Assembly (NCBI RefSeq): GCF_051106095.1
Contig: NC_135793.1
Location: 4,135,501 to 4,199,500 of the forward strand
DNA length: 64,000 bases
Source: Pogona vitticeps
Taxonomy: Eukaryota > Chordata > Lepidosauria > Squamata > Agamidae
Reading direction: 5' to 3'
The notes beneath the pieces were generated by a model. That model was not told where the DNA came from. It worked only from the letters and a program-made list of their open reading frames with translations, and ran no database searches. A program made the position numbers and the translations under genes. Below are positions 35,501 to 41,538 of this stretch, piece by piece. Within the stretch, counting starts at the first letter, position 1. Every line of letters begins with the position of its first letter.

Positions 35501-36952
35501 TTAGGCATATGAGTTGAAGACTACTGTATTTATGTTTGGGGTGGATGTGTCCTTTTTCAAGCTGAAAGAGTAATAAAGGGATTTCCTCGTTCAATCATGT
35601 AGGTACCTGCTCAGATTGGAACTACGCCTATTATGGCACCCCAGCCTATGATTTATACCCAAACAGGTCTAAGGCCGACAAACCCCTTTGCACCCATCTC
35701 TGGAACACAGGTTAGTGCTTTCTTAATAGGTACATGAAATACTTTCGATTTCTGCTTATCAGAAGCTCTGCATTTTCCGTTGGCTTGGTGGCACTTAGCT
35801 AAAGCACTTTATGCATTCTCTTTTGCGGGAGATTGATTCCCTTTTTTTGTAAGCTAACGAGGAATTAATGTGTTCTTATTCAGTGTGTAGAAAATGATAG
35901 GGAGTACATATTCCCACAGTGGAGAAGGCTGCCCTATGCATAGGTAGGTAGCTTTCCTCGGGTGCCAGAAGAATAGTGGGATCAAGCAACCTTTGGTCTT
36001 ACTTCCTTGTAGATGGATGACATAGCCCTCCTGTCTAGCTTTCCCACCTAGCTTCCTGCGATGATAACCCTTTGTATGGAATTTTGTTAGAGCTTTCCGA
36101 GAGAGCACTTTATTCAGTCTCCAGATATAGGGTAGGGGTGAACTAAATACCAGCCCTGCTTCGGAAATGTTTAGGTGCTGCAACTCTTAGCCTTCTAGCA
36201 GCCAGTATACAAAGGACAGGATTCATACTGCAAAACGCTGAGAGAGGAAATGGAAGAAAATTAGGGAAATGGAAGGTAGAAGGGCAGGATATGGGGTAGG
36301 TAGAGATTCACAGTGTTTATATGCATTTTTTTTTAAAAAAATATGAATTATGAGGGAACCAGAGGAAAAGGGCTAAGTTGACAGATAATATGATGGGAGT
36401 GTGAATACTGATGCAGGTGATGGCCACCAAGAGTCAGGAGGAGATAAGAGGGAGGGCATCAGATGATGAAATATAGCCCCACTCTTAAGGAAGTGTCCCT
36501 CAATTCCAGTGGGCTTTTTTTTTTTTGGCATAATCTTGGATTAGGATGATCTATCAGGATAACTCAAAATATGTTAATTTAAAATGGCTTTTCAACCAGT
36601 AGTAGTAAGTTCCTTCAATAATGGCTACATAGCTGCCCAGCTCTAAACTCTGGCTATTTGTATTATTTATTGAATGGGAGATTTTCATTTTGCTTTAAAG
36701 TAAGGGGGGGGGAATTGGTTTGTCTCATAACAGAAAGACTAAGTTGCAGCTTAAGAAGTACGTATTCTGCTAGCATTTATAAAGTCACAGGTTTCAGACT
36801 TGATAATGTGCGGTTATAATTGCCCGAAGGTTCTTATATATTTCACTCTCACTCGAAATTAGATACCTGGGCGGGCTTGTGTTAATAGAGTTCTGCTTGT
36901 TAATGGCGTTAATCCAATCTGATTTCTTCCGTTTCAGATACAGTTTATGTAG
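925..36952 (+). CDS. PICALM-like: PICALM-like clathrin-assembly adaptor (AP180/CALM family), 21 coding exons, 662 aa
   Basis: This is a monomeric clathrin adaptor that should bind PI(4,5)P2 at the plasma membrane, recruit AP-2 and clathrin, and sort small R-SNAREs during endocytosis. Seen: exons at 925-1054, 10976-11118, 11449-11524, 13226-13328, 13933-14026, 14151-14262, 16591-16697, 17203-17244, 22692-22777, 23737-23860, 24485-24621, 25683-25786, 28220-28366, 28956-29066, 30725-30841, 30939-30969, 32913-33033, 34105-34128, 34274-34330, 35603-35710 and 36938-36952. They sum to 1,989 nt, in frame, all GT-AG. The ANTH domain covers about residues 1-290 and keeps the lipid-binding cluster K28, K38, K40, H41. 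The tail carries DIF (374-376), DLFDL (392-396), DLF (436-438), FDAVF (488-492) and NPF (649-651), and ends IQFM as PICALM does. From memory, human PICALM is 652 aa. By eye the ANTH part is closer to PICALM than to SNAP91, with scattered substitutions. VBP1 as neighbour argues for a paralogue, not PICALM itself. Family assignment is very sure; paralogue status is inference. Confidence 0.93.
1410..1577 (-). repeat. tRNA-derived SINE (antisense copy 1)
   Basis: Read on the - strand it starts with an A-box-like TAGCTCAGTGG and a B-box-like AGGTTGGGATTTTGA, and ends in CTTCCAACTCTGTAGTTCTGAGA, the 3' end of a CR1/L2-like LINE. The same family recurs at 1590-1705 and 45733-45880. An ATGATG microsatellite abuts its 3' end. 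Confidence 0.6.
1590..1705 (-). repeat. tRNA-derived SINE (antisense, truncated)
   Basis: It is a second, shorter copy of the element just upstream, sharing the CTTCAGCTCTGCCGTTCTGAGA end and the GGAGTTCAATCCCC B box on the - strand. The A-box end is degraded. Confidence 0.5.
5414..5540. repeat. Compound (TC)n(TG)n(GA)n(TG)n microsatellite
   Basis: Runs of TC, TG, GA and again TG dinucleotides lie back to back. Open frames across it (for example 5339-5551) are repeat artefacts. Confidence 0.95.
6161..6345 (+). repeat. tRNA-derived squamate SINE
   Basis: It starts GTGGTGTAATGGATAGGGC, has the B-box-like GGGTTCAAATCCCC, and ends near the tail TTCCGACGTGATGGCACA. This tail is shared with 53121-53280 and, on the other strand, with 41296-41538 and 61207-61437. 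The pol III boxes are inherited from a tRNA, but no cloverleaf is kept, so it is not a tRNA gene. Confidence 0.65.
7096..7117. repeat. (GA)n microsatellite
   Basis: A short run of AG dinucleotides in intron 1. Confidence 0.8.
7134..7290 (+). repeat. Degraded tRNA/MIR-type SINE
   Basis: A worn copy resembles the 6161 element: a GGGCTTGAACTCTGATGAC B-box region is followed by a GTCACGTCATTGCACC core. Many substitutions suggest an old insertion. Confidence 0.35.
7466..7536 (+). other. Near-perfect 71-nt hairpin in intron 1
   Basis: Arms at 7466-7488 and 7514-7536 are exact reverse complements over 23 bp. After a single unpaired base at 7513, pairing continues for ten more positions (7489-7498 with 7503-7512, including one G:U) around a CCCC loop at 7499-7502. 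The stem core is ATGCATGGCA against TGCCATGCAT. The size fits a pre-miRNA or shRNA-like stem, or a very small fold-back transposon. It is transcribed with the host pre-mRNA. Function unknown. Confidence 0.6.
9160..9509 (+). mobile_element. Sauria SINE, near full length
   Basis: A tRNA-related 5' part (GACGTGGTGGCGCTGTGGGC, B box GATCGAATCC) is followed by the conserved central region and a 3' tail containing GAGTCGGACACGACTGGAC, then AACCTTTACCTTTACC repeats. The GTCGGACACGACT motif also ends the BovB LINE at 41737-43485. This matches the known dependence of Sauria SINEs on BovB machinery. The copy looks about 350 bp and fairly well kept. The open frame at 9380-9571 is incidental. Confidence 0.88.
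10976..11118 (+). CDS. PICALM-like: PICALM-like exon 2 (Y44-E91)
   Basis: It encodes the ANTH stretch [17 protein letters not shown] through to HHLMMYGNE. Acceptor TATATTTTAG; donor GAG|GTAAGG. It differs from PICALM (from memory) at only a few positions. Confidence 0.96.
11240..11293 (+). repeat. CR1/L2-type LINE 3'-end fragment
   Basis: The string GATGACCCTTGTGCTCCCTTCCAGC, then a degenerate ATGATT-type tail, is the usual last 50 bp of CR1/L2-like LINEs in sauropsids. Only the terminus is present, in intron 2. Confidence 0.55.
11449..11524 (+). CDS. PICALM-like: PICALM-like exon 3 (R92-Q116)
   Basis: It encodes [20 protein letters not shown]. Acceptor CCAAACAG; donor CAGG|GTAAGC, leaving one base of G117. 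Confidence 0.96.
12148..12240. repeat. Fragment of a hAT-like short element
   Basis: The motif GGATCATGGGAATTGCAGTC resembles the inner part of the short hAT-type elements at 19015-19149 and 34379-34516. No termini are preserved, so family membership is tentative. Confidence 0.3.
12517..12953. mobile_element. TA-flanked palindromic MITE, CAGTGGTGCC family (copy A)
   Basis: The termini AAGTGGTGCCTTGC and GCGAGGCACCACTG are inverted repeats, flanked on both sides by TA (12515-12516, 12954-12955). The inner arms also pair in part (GCATTAAACGGGTTTTAATGC). A TA target duplication with CAG termini points to the Tc1/mariner (pogo/Tigger-like) superfamily. There is no transposase frame. Related copies: 33479-33600, 48236-48643, 60723-61143. 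Confidence 0.75.
13226..13328 (+). CDS. PICALM-like: PICALM-like exon 4 (G117-R150)
   Basis: It encodes [18 protein letters not shown] and on to DFTKMKR. Acceptor TTCCAG; donor AGAGG|GTAAGA. Confidence 0.96.
13933..14026 (+). CDS. PICALM-like: PICALM-like exon 5 (G151-D182)
   Basis: It encodes [20 protein letters not shown] and on to DALLDFD. The acceptor is TTTGAAG; its pyrimidine tract is short, but the reading frame and the family alignment fix it. Donor GAT|GTAAGC. Confidence 0.95.
14151..14262 (+). CDS. PICALM-like: PICALM-like exon 6 (A183-L219)
   Basis: It encodes [20 protein letters not shown] and [12 protein letters not shown], among the most conserved ANTH helices. Intron 5 is only 124 bp. 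Confidence 0.96.
14850..15110. repeat. Palindromic MITE, GGCTGAAATCCTG family
   Basis: The left arm (about 14850-14920, TATAGGCTGAAATCCTGTTC) and right arm (about 15040-15108, CACAGGATTTCATCCATAG) are imperfect inverted repeats that include the shared string CCCATTGAATCAGTAG. Partial relatives occur near 20525-20690, 27868-27985 and 29972-30010. No coding frame; superfamily unclear. Confidence 0.55.
16591..16697 (+). CDS. PICALM-like: PICALM-like exon 7 (E220-E255)
   Basis: It encodes [20 protein letters not shown] and [13 protein letters not shown], the end of the helical ANTH core, in the region reported for CALM to bind VAMP SNARE helices. Acceptor GTTTCAG; donor GAG|GTAAAT. Confidence 0.96.
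17203..17244 (+). CDS. PICALM-like: PICALM-like exon 8 (Q256-Q269)
   Basis: A 42-nt exon encodes [14 protein letters not shown]. Acceptor GAACCCAG; donor CAG|GTCAGT. The segment is invariant in family layout. Confidence 0.95.
17708..17934. mobile_element. TA-flanked MITE with CCCTGTTTCCCC termini
   Basis: The ends CCCTGTTTCCCCAAAAATAA and TTATTTTCAGGGAAACAGGG are inverted repeats between TA dinucleotides (17706-17707, 17935-17936), about 227 bp. Inner AGGGCTTATTTTCAGGG-like blocks recur in both orientations. TA duplication suggests a Tc1/mariner-type mobiliser. There is no transposase frame. Confidence 0.75.
17950..18080. repeat. AT-rich palindromic repeat (AAATCAATTTAAATC type)
   Basis: Multiple inverted copies of ATTTAAATC/GATTTAAAT and AAAATTGATTTTTT lie in 130 bp directly next to the preceding MITE. 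It resembles a fold-back, non-autonomous DNA element. Family unassigned. Confidence 0.5.
19015..19149. mobile_element. hAT-type MITE, CAGTGGTCCCAACC family
   Basis: Inverted termini (CAGTGGTCCCAACCTTGGG and CCCAAGGTTGGGGACCACCG) enclose a 135-bp element. The flanking octamers CCTTAGAG (19007-19014) and GTCTAGAG (19150-19157) match at five of eight positions, consistent with a worn 8-bp hAT duplication. Sister copy at 34379-34516. Confidence 0.7.
20030..20205 (+). repeat. tRNA-derived MIR-like SINE
   Basis: GGTTCAAGTCCCTAGTGAGC (B box and following) then CATGAAACCCACCTTGAAACCTTGGGTCAGTCAC is the classic order of a tRNA head followed by a CORE/MIR-like body. It is old and diverged. Confidence 0.5.
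20213..20475 (-). repeat. CR1/L2-like LINE 3' end (antisense)
   Basis: Read on the - strand it ends GGGCGGGATATAAATAAAATAAATAAATAA, the common terminus of a squamate L2/CR1-like LINE. The upstream block with GGAACAATCTCCCC and GCCAACTCAAGACCTGGCTC is 3'-UTR-like. The same family appears at 53590-54010 (-) and 27560-27632 (+). Confidence 0.6.
20518..20690. repeat. Partial relative of the GGCTGAAATCCTG palindromic MITE
   Basis: GTAGACTCATTGAAACAATTGCTGAATGGTAAGTCA followed by CCTGTTGAATCGGTGGGTCTGC resembles the arms of the 14850-15110 element in worn form. Confidence 0.3.
22692..22777 (+). CDS. PICALM-like: PICALM-like exon 9 (A270-S297)
   Basis: It encodes [20 protein letters not shown] and TKEVSAAS. 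This is the junction between the ANTH domain and the tail; PICALM has nearly the same layout. Acceptor AACTTTAG; donor AGCAG|GTAAGT. Intron 8 before it is 5.4 kb and rich in repeats. Confidence 0.95.
23737..23860 (+). CDS. PICALM-like: PICALM-like exon 10 (R298-K339)
   Basis: It encodes [19 protein letters not shown] then [20 protein letters not shown], a short charged helix typical of CALM. Acceptor ATTCCAG; donor AAAG|GTACGG. Confidence 0.95.
24485..24621 (+). CDS. PICALM-like: PICALM-like exon 11 (E340-N384)
   Basis: It encodes [20 protein letters not shown] and on to [13 protein letters not shown]. The Ser/Thr-rich linker ends in a DIF peptide (374-376), in the position of PICALM's IDIFSTP. 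Acceptor GTGGCAG; donor AATAG|GTAAGA. Confidence 0.93.
24676..24926. mobile_element. hAT-like MITE, TAGAGATGGGCAC family (copy 1)
   Basis: The termini TAGACATGGGCATGAACC and AGTTCGTGCCCATCTCTA are inverted. The interior is GC-rich and itself palindromic (CCCGCCTCCTCCGGCAGGCG with its reverse). It lies 54 bp past the exon 11 donor. Copies also occur at 31169-31392 and 40157-40393. Confidence 0.7.
25683..25786 (+). CDS. PICALM-like: PICALM-like exon 12 (S385-G419)
   Basis: It encodes [20 protein letters not shown] then [19 protein letters not shown] (392-396) stands where PICALM has NDLLDLQQPTF, a clathrin/AP-2 binding stretch. Donor GGAG|GTAAGC, phase 1. Confidence 0.93.
27560..27632 (+). repeat. 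CR1/L2-like LINE 3' end
   Basis: GTAAGCTGCCTTGAGTCCTTTTAAGG, then GAGAAAGGTGGGGCAAAACTATTTTAAATAAATAA, is the sense orientation of the terminus seen inverted at 20213-20475. Intron 12. Confidence 0.6.
27868..27985. repeat. Half copy of the GGCTGAAATCCTG palindromic MITE
   Basis: GTAGTCCCATTGAATTAATGGGGATTTAGTGAATCAACTCC matches one arm of the 14850-15110 element. Confidence 0.4.
28220..28366 (+). CDS. PICALM-like: PICALM-like exon 13 (G420-S468), divergent tail exon
   Basis: This 147-nt exon of symmetric phase (1/1) encodes [20 protein letters not shown], then [20 protein letters not shown] and STQTTELFS. It begins GPF where PICALM has the AP-2 binding DPF, and lacks PICALM's internal NPF; instead it carries DLF (436-438) and ELF (465-467). 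The symmetric phase allows clean skipping. Acceptor ATCTACAAG has a moderate pyrimidine tract; donor AGCG|GTAAAA. The frame and both splice sites support it. Confidence 0.87.
28956..29066 (+). CDS. PICALM-like: PICALM-like exon 14 (G469-S505)
   Basis: It encodes [20 protein letters not shown] then [17 protein letters not shown] (488-492) aligns with the FESVF AP-2 appendage-binding motif of CALM. Phase 1/1. Confidence 0.92.
30725..30841 (+). CDS. PICALM-like: PICALM-like exon 15 (V506-G544)
   Basis: It encodes [20 protein letters not shown] and on to [28 protein letters not shown] is nearly identical to PICALM. Acceptor TTCTCAG; donor GGAA|GTAAGT. Confidence 0.94.
30939..30969 (+). CDS. PICALM-like: PICALM-like exon 16 (N545-K554), 31 nt
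   Basis: A short exon encodes LGFGGTPSK, in place of PICALM's LGIGNGTTK. Acceptor GTTACAG; donor AAAAA|GTGAGT. Only 97 bp of intron separate it from exon 15. Confidence 0.92.
31169..31392. mobile_element. hAT-like MITE, TAGAGATGGGCAC family (copy 2) with 8-bp TSD
   Basis: The termini TAGAGATTGGCCCAAACC and TCCATGCTCACCTCTA are flanked by TTCACGAC (31161-31168) and TTCACAAC (31393-31400), a 7/8 octamer duplication diagnostic of hAT-type insertion. The GC-rich interior is partly palindromic. Intron 16. Confidence 0.78.
31437..31886. repeat. Large fold-back inverted repeat in intron 16
   Basis: The arm at 31437-31636 and the arm at 31690-31886 are near reverse complements (for example GGTGTGATTATGG-type inner ends, CTGTCCTCTGAAGATGC against its reverse) around a 53-bp spacer. 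It looks like two inverted copies of one interspersed repeat, possibly the 3' end of a retroelement that I cannot name. The open frames at 31415-31687 (-) and 31587-31904 (+) come from it. In the pre-mRNA it could form a long double-stranded stem. Confidence 0.75.
32913..33033 (+). CDS. PICALM-like: PICALM-like exon 17 (K555-M595)
   Basis: It encodes [20 protein letters not shown] then [20 protein letters not shown], matching PICALM's NWSQPGEKKLTGGSNWQPK region. Donor ATG|GTAACA, phase 0. Confidence 0.94.
33479..33600. mobile_element. Truncated CAGTGGTGCC-family MITE (copy B)
   Basis: TA at 33477-33478 precedes CAGTTGTTTCCCGCTAGACG. The inner CTATGGGCGATTTTCGCTGGATGAT matches sister copies, but the right half is missing and is followed by a different hairpin at 33607-33676. 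Confidence 0.6.
33607..33676. repeat. Hairpin-forming inverted repeat
   Basis: TGTAGGCTCTCTCCACCTGAA and TTCATCTGGAGAGCCTACA pair around a loop of about 28 nt. It abuts the broken MITE at 33479-33600. Origin unclear. Confidence 0.5.
34105..34128 (+). CDS. PICALM-like: PICALM-like exon 18, 24-nt micro-exon (NGVPFPGY)
   Basis: Eight codons, phase 0/0, sit between a strong acceptor (CTTGCTCCTTTTTGCTGTGCCAG) and donor GTAAGT. Inclusion or skipping both keep the frame. The residues fit the Pro/Gly/Tyr-rich tail. Its size makes it easy to miss in automated models. Confidence 0.78.
34274..34330 (+). CDS. PICALM-like: PICALM-like exon 19 (V604-M622)
   Basis: 57 nt encode [19 protein letters not shown], similar in style to PICALM's MAYPATTPTGMIGYG. 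Acceptor AATTAAAG after a pyrimidine-rich tract; donor ATG|GTAAGT. Confidence 0.9.
34379..34516. mobile_element. hAT-type MITE, CAGTGGTTCTTAACC family, with 8-bp TSD
   Basis: The termini CAGTGGTTCTTAACCTTGGG and CCCAAGCTTAAGAACCACTG are flanked by CTTTACAT (34371-34378) and GTTTACAT (34517-34524), a 7/8 duplication. The 138-bp element lies 49 bp past exon 19. It is the same family as 19015-19149. Confidence 0.82.
35211..35412 (+). repeat. tRNA-derived SINE (GTGTAGCTCAGTGG head)
   Basis: AGTGTAGCTCAGTGGTAGAGC (A box) and AGGTTCTTGGTTCAATCC (B box) are the hallmark of a tRNA head; the body TCCCAGGTTTCAAGGTGAGAAAGAACC is unrelated to tRNA. A whole cloverleaf is not present, so it is not a tRNA gene. 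Confidence 0.65.
35603..35710 (+). CDS. PICALM-like: PICALM-like exon 20 (V623-Q658) with C-terminal NPF
   Basis: It encodes [20 protein letters not shown] then [19 protein letters not shown] (649-651) is an EH-domain ligand in the same place as PICALM's PPNPFGPVSG. Acceptor CATGTAG; donor CAG|GTTAGT. Confidence 0.95.
36938..36952 (+). CDS. PICALM-like: PICALM-like exon 21, terminal coding part (IQFM, stop)
   Basis: After acceptor TTCCGTTTCAG come four codons and TAG. The C terminus QIQFM is identical to PICALM's. The exon continues as 3' UTR. Confidence 0.95.
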   Translation: MQFM

Positions 36953-37392
36953 ATCTGCCAAAGCAGCAAGACACCTCGACAACCAAATATTGGTAGAAAG
37001 AAGGTTGAACTTTTAAACTGCAGTCTTCGCCAGGGCACATATCTGCTCCCCGTACAACAGAAATGACTTTAACTTGCCGTGCTTTAGAGATTCTTGTTAT
37101 AACAGTCACTATGGTATGAAATCTTGTTTGGTTTTTGATAGTGTACGACTGTTTTCAGTGGAAAGTTTTAAGTGTTGGTGAAGCTGATGGTCAGCGAAGC
37201 ATGACAAGAAAATTTTTGGCTTTCCTTATTAAGAAAGAGCTGACTTGGGAGTCATTGGCAACGCCTCCATCCAACAGCTAGCCTTGAGGAAGCAAGTGGA
37301 GGGCATAGGACGTCTATTTATTTCCCCCCCCCAAAAAAAACCCCACCCCTCTTTGGTTGATGTAATTATGGCACTACTTAACGAAGCTGAGC

Positions 37393-37437
37393 AATAAACT
37401 TTTTCAGATACTCTTCATGGGTGCCTGACACAATAAA
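37393..37437 (+). terminator. Proximal poly(A) signals (two AATAAA)
   Basis: AATAAA at 37393-37398 and 37432-37437, about 440-480 nt past the stop, would give a short 3' UTR. Confidence 0.55.
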
Positions 37438-40074
37438 TATTGTGACAAGAAAAAAAAATCTCGCATTATCACCAACGCCAGTCTCGCGCAAAAGCGGAAC
37501 GCTTCGGTCATGCTAAACTAGCTTCTTCTAATTCACAAAAGTTTGTACTGTGAGTTTTAAATGCTGTGAATCAACTTTAAATGTAGGCCATTAACAGGAA
37601 AACTAGTCAGTTGGCGTTATAGCGGAGTGTCGTCTAGCCCCATAGAAGTCTGCTTTGGCAGAGACCTGGCGTCTCCCTCTAGTCCAAGAAAAATCGTACG
37701 CTATGGAGAAGTGGATGGCAGTAGCTGCACTTCCTTTAGACAGCCTCGTATGTACAGATAACGGCAGCATCGCTTCTGACTCTAGCTAGAGTTCCCTTCA
37801 TGTCTCAGAAAACCTCCCGTCGGCAGCCGGCAGCGCATCTGGGAAACTTTTCCTCCTCCTCTTCTTGCCCTTTATTTAAGACGTGGGGCGTCCACATTTT
37901 GTGAGTGGTTCATCAGTTACTGTGCTGCACTTTAAGAACTGGAATTTGTATTCTTGAACCCCTTCGTCTCCGTGACCTTAGCTTGCGTCCCTTGTTGTGG
38001 ACGAGGGAGCGACCGGAGGAAAGCGAAGAAGCAAAAGCGGGAGGCCCAGTCCGAGGAAAAACCAGGGGAGCACGTGTGTAAATATTTTAAACGTTGTAAG
38101 TACAAAATTTCAACAGTGCTGCAGATTTTCTCTCTCTCTCTCGTTCCTTTGCAAGACGTACAAAATGCAAATGTTGGACTGCTTTGAGAAACCCGGCTCA
38201 GTTTTCTTTTGTGTTGAAAAGCTCAGACGCTGGGCCTTGCAGGCGTTCGAGAGAGCAATTGCCGTGTTAAGGGCGCTTAAGAAGCGTGAGAATCACGGCC
38301 TGATGGTCTGCGTCTTTCAGGACTGCCCCCTTACCCTGAAATGATGAGCAAACGATATTTTAAAAAATCACTGCGTAATTTGACATGTGACGTTCAGGGC
38401 TTATTTCTGAAGGGAGATGGCCACAACAAGAGCAAGAAAAAAAAGATTGTACAATCCCTGCCCGGCTCCCAAATGCTTTTTACGGTGGAACACTCATAAA
38501 GGCACTCTTATGTCCCTCTTTCTGTCACTGCCGTGATGGGAATTTTTTTGTCTGTTACAGGAGCAATAACAGCAAAAATAATGATGATGATTGGTTAATG
38601 CCAACATGAACTTCCTTTCACAGAGCTTGCCACTTCTGGTCGTAAAAATATTTGGAAACGCAGCGCTTGGGCACCTCCTTCCGAGTTTTTGCCAAGTTGT
38701 GGTCCTTGTTCCCCTGAGGGGAAGGGGTTCACAACGGACACAAAGTCCTTTTGTGGGTCAGGCCGTGTCAAATTCTAGAAAACCAGCCCTTCCTCCCTGT
38801 AAGTGTCTCTCGTGTTTGTTAATATTGTGCCAAGAATGTAAGGAAAAAAAAAACATTTTTTAAAATAATGCTTGCTTCAAAAAAAAAAAGGATATACTTG
38901 TTCTGTCAAAACTAAACATGATTTTTTTTAAAAAAGAAGACTCTTTTTTTACATACATGTTTGCAATTTGTAACCACTAACTTTGTATGGATTAAATGTT
39001 GCAAGTGAAAGAAATGTTTTAGACCAAATCTTGGACATGTACTGGCACAGACATAAACTGGATGCATGTAATTAAATGTGGAAAATGACTTTTCAAGGGC
39101 TTCTGGCTTTAATGTACTCTCCGGGTTTATCCAAAACCAATATTTAGTGTAGCCCCACACAAGCTGGAATCGCTTACCTGTGGAAGTTGTTTTAGTGAAT
39201 ATTCTAGTGAATTAATTCAGCTGATCCTCATTTTCCAACCAATTTTCAGTCTTTCAGACCGGTTTGGACCAGTACATGTATCTTTAAAAAAAAAAAAAAG
39301 ACTTGGGATTTTATAGTAACTCACTAGAAATGTTTGATTTCAGAGGTTTTGCCCGTGTAAGGTTTTCACAGTGTCAAATAATCAGCAAGGTTTTTGACTC
39401 CTAGAGATTATTTTCTACTCATTCATTTTAACTATGTGTAATTTATTGCATTTACTAGCTGCAATCTTCCAGCAGGGAAAGTCATGCAGGACGCAGCCTC
39501 TTAGAGAGATGGCAGCTTTGGCTCTCGAGATGAAAGTGTATTTTGATATTAAGTGCTTTTTACAGTATTGTACACTAGTTATTTTTGATTTTAATGGAAT
39601 GATGATCCAAAGTGCAGTAAGAGCTATGACCTTCCCATTGCAATCATAATGATGCATAAACCCCAGATATTTTCAAATGTTCTGCAGACCACATTGCAGT
39701 ATAATTTCTATCTGTACTTCATCCTTTAACTTACAGTCTGCACTAAACACACACAGCTTCTGGCCTGTTCATATCTCATTTTCACCTCGTGCTCACAGTT
39801 TTTGTATCCAGCAATGCTGGCCCAAGCAACAGAGTGAACGGAGTTAAAAATCTTGTTGGCATGGTTATGCTAGATGCCACCATTGCACAAGGGGATGTGC
39901 AGCGCCTTGGCCAAAAATGTTGGGTACCATTTTCACACGGACTCACAAAGTGTGCAACTGCTATTGCATGGAACGTATAACATCTCCCTCACAGTGCAAA
40001 TGTAAAACATGCCCTGTGCTCTTCACAGCTTTTTCAACAATTTGCATTAGGGATTTTTGTTGTTGTTGTTCATA

Positions 40075-40113
40075 AATAAACATGAAAATGTCCAGTAGAA
40101 CCCCATGAATAAA
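40075..40113 (+). terminator. Distal poly(A) signals (two AATAAA)
   Basis: AATAAA at 40075-40080 and 40108-40113, followed by a T/GT-rich stretch, would give a 3' UTR of about 3.1 kb. Confidence 0.5.
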
Positions 40114-40156
40114 ATTGTACACTCGAAACATTTCTGAGTTTATTTAATAGCGGTTA

Positions 40157-40393
40157 GAGATGGGCACAAACCGGTGATTCGTGCTAGTTCATTTATCAGC
40201 TGAACAGATGTTCGGCGCTTCCCAGCCCTGACTCCTCTAGCAGGCGCCCACTCAGAGGCATCGACCTTGCTTCCCTGCCCCGCCTCCTCCAGGCGCTGCT
40301 GCTGAGTGGGTGCCGGCCGGAGGAGGCGGGGCTTTGAAACACCAGACACCCTATCAAGCGGATCAATGAACTGGTAGTTCATGCCCATCTCGA
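40157..40393. mobile_element. hAT-like MITE, TAGAGATGGGCAC family (copy 3)
   Basis: The ends TAGAGATGGGCACAAACC and GTTCATGCCCATCTCGA are inverted, with a GC-rich palindromic interior (AGGCGCCCACTCAGAGGC, CCGCCTCCTCC). Flanks ATAGCGGT and AGAGTGGC match at five of eight positions. It sits just past the distal poly(A) signals. Confidence 0.7.
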
Positions 40394-41295
40394 AGAGTGG
40401 CATCTGGTTCAAAACATTTCATTCACCTTGTACCAGCTGTGTAAATACTAACATTGACTTTCTGGAGGAAACATTTTGCTGAGAGTTCTCTAAATTATAT
40501 TCAGTTGTTCTTGTTCTGTTAACCAAATCTTCCATGTAAGCAGGGGGGTGGAGGGTTGGGACTCCATCCCAGAGCATTCCCCTTGCCCTGGGGAGGAAGG
40601 GGAGATGGCAGCATCCAAATCTTGCTGGCGGTTTCTTGTAGCCAACCTGGGCAACAATGTGCCCTTAAGGAATAGAATTAATAGTTTGGCTGCCAGGCTC
40701 TGCACTGTTTTGCCCTGTAAAGTATTTGGAGGTGTTCAACTCCCCCGTTTTTCACCACCACCCCCGCTTTAGATGCAGGTATAGTGTCTGGCTCCATGCC
40801 ACAAGATTGCAAGCCATCATTTTGAATATGACCCTAGCGAATGGGGGGTGGTCACTAGATAGAAACTGTAGGGGAAGTGCTTTTTTTGGAGTGGCTGTGC
40901 CAGAAATGATTTTTTTAAAGGAAAAAAGTACAGGCCGCTGTACTGCTTTCAACTTCCAGTTGGCTAAAGGTTGTTTACAATTATATTAGCGGTATTGTAA
41001 TTGAACTGTCTGATGATGATGATGAGTTATATTTATCAAATTCTACGAGAGAGAAAAAGCCAGTCAGGTGTCTTCAGATATTTCTGGCAGTTTATCCTTT
41101 TCCTGTTGAGTGCATTTATCAACACACGAAGGTGAGTGCTAAGAAAGTATCCCAGCTAAACCTAGGATGTACCACTCTTAAGATTTCAGAAGTGAGCCCA
41201 ACTGCATCGAGTGGGAGTTGCTCCCAGCAGAATTTATATAGATTTGCAGCCTCAATTTTAGATTGGTATTTTCTGCATTAACTGGGTAAGAATAA
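40394..41295. other. Intergenic, no gene recognised
   Basis: I see no conserved frame and no clear repeat except a worn stretch near 41175-41255 (GAGCCCAACTGCATCGAGTGGGAGTTGC) that faintly recalls the GGCTGAAATCCTG MITE arms. Confidence 0.5.
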
Positions 41296-41538
41296 TCATT
41301 GCACACCATCAAGACAATTCTGATTTATGGCAACCCTTTAAGGGGGGGGGGCGTTTCTAGGTATAGAGCACAATATTCAGAAGTGATTTCCCATCTTCTG
41401 GGGTCATCCTGGGACTGTGCAATTTGCCCAAGGCTGTGCAGCCGGCTGGCTTTCCTCCCGGCAGGCACCGTGGGAAATCAACTCCCAACCTTTGGTTCTG
41501 CACCCAGATTCACTGAGCTATTCAGCCAGTTCTTACCT
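41296..41538 (-). repeat. tRNA-derived squamate SINE (antisense)
   Basis: On the - strand: tRNA head at the right end (AGCTCAGTGAATCTGGGTGC, B box GGTTGGGAGTTGATTTCCC) and tail GGGTTGCCATAAATCAGAATTG, then TCTTGATGGTGTGCAATGA at the left. Same family as 61207-61437. A G-run (41342-41351) interrupts it. Confidence 0.6.

Larger units (their letters stand above)
36953..40130 (+). other. PICALM-like: 3' UTR of the PICALM-like gene (extent inferred)
   Basis: About 3.2 kb of non-repetitive, A/T-rich sequence follows the stop. No recognisable repeat insertions lie inside it, unlike the flanks, consistent with transcribed and constrained sequence. Poly(A) signals occur at 37393-37398, 37432-37437, 40075-40080 and 40108-40113. 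The first repeat (a hAT-like MITE) begins only at 40157. Confidence 0.6.
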
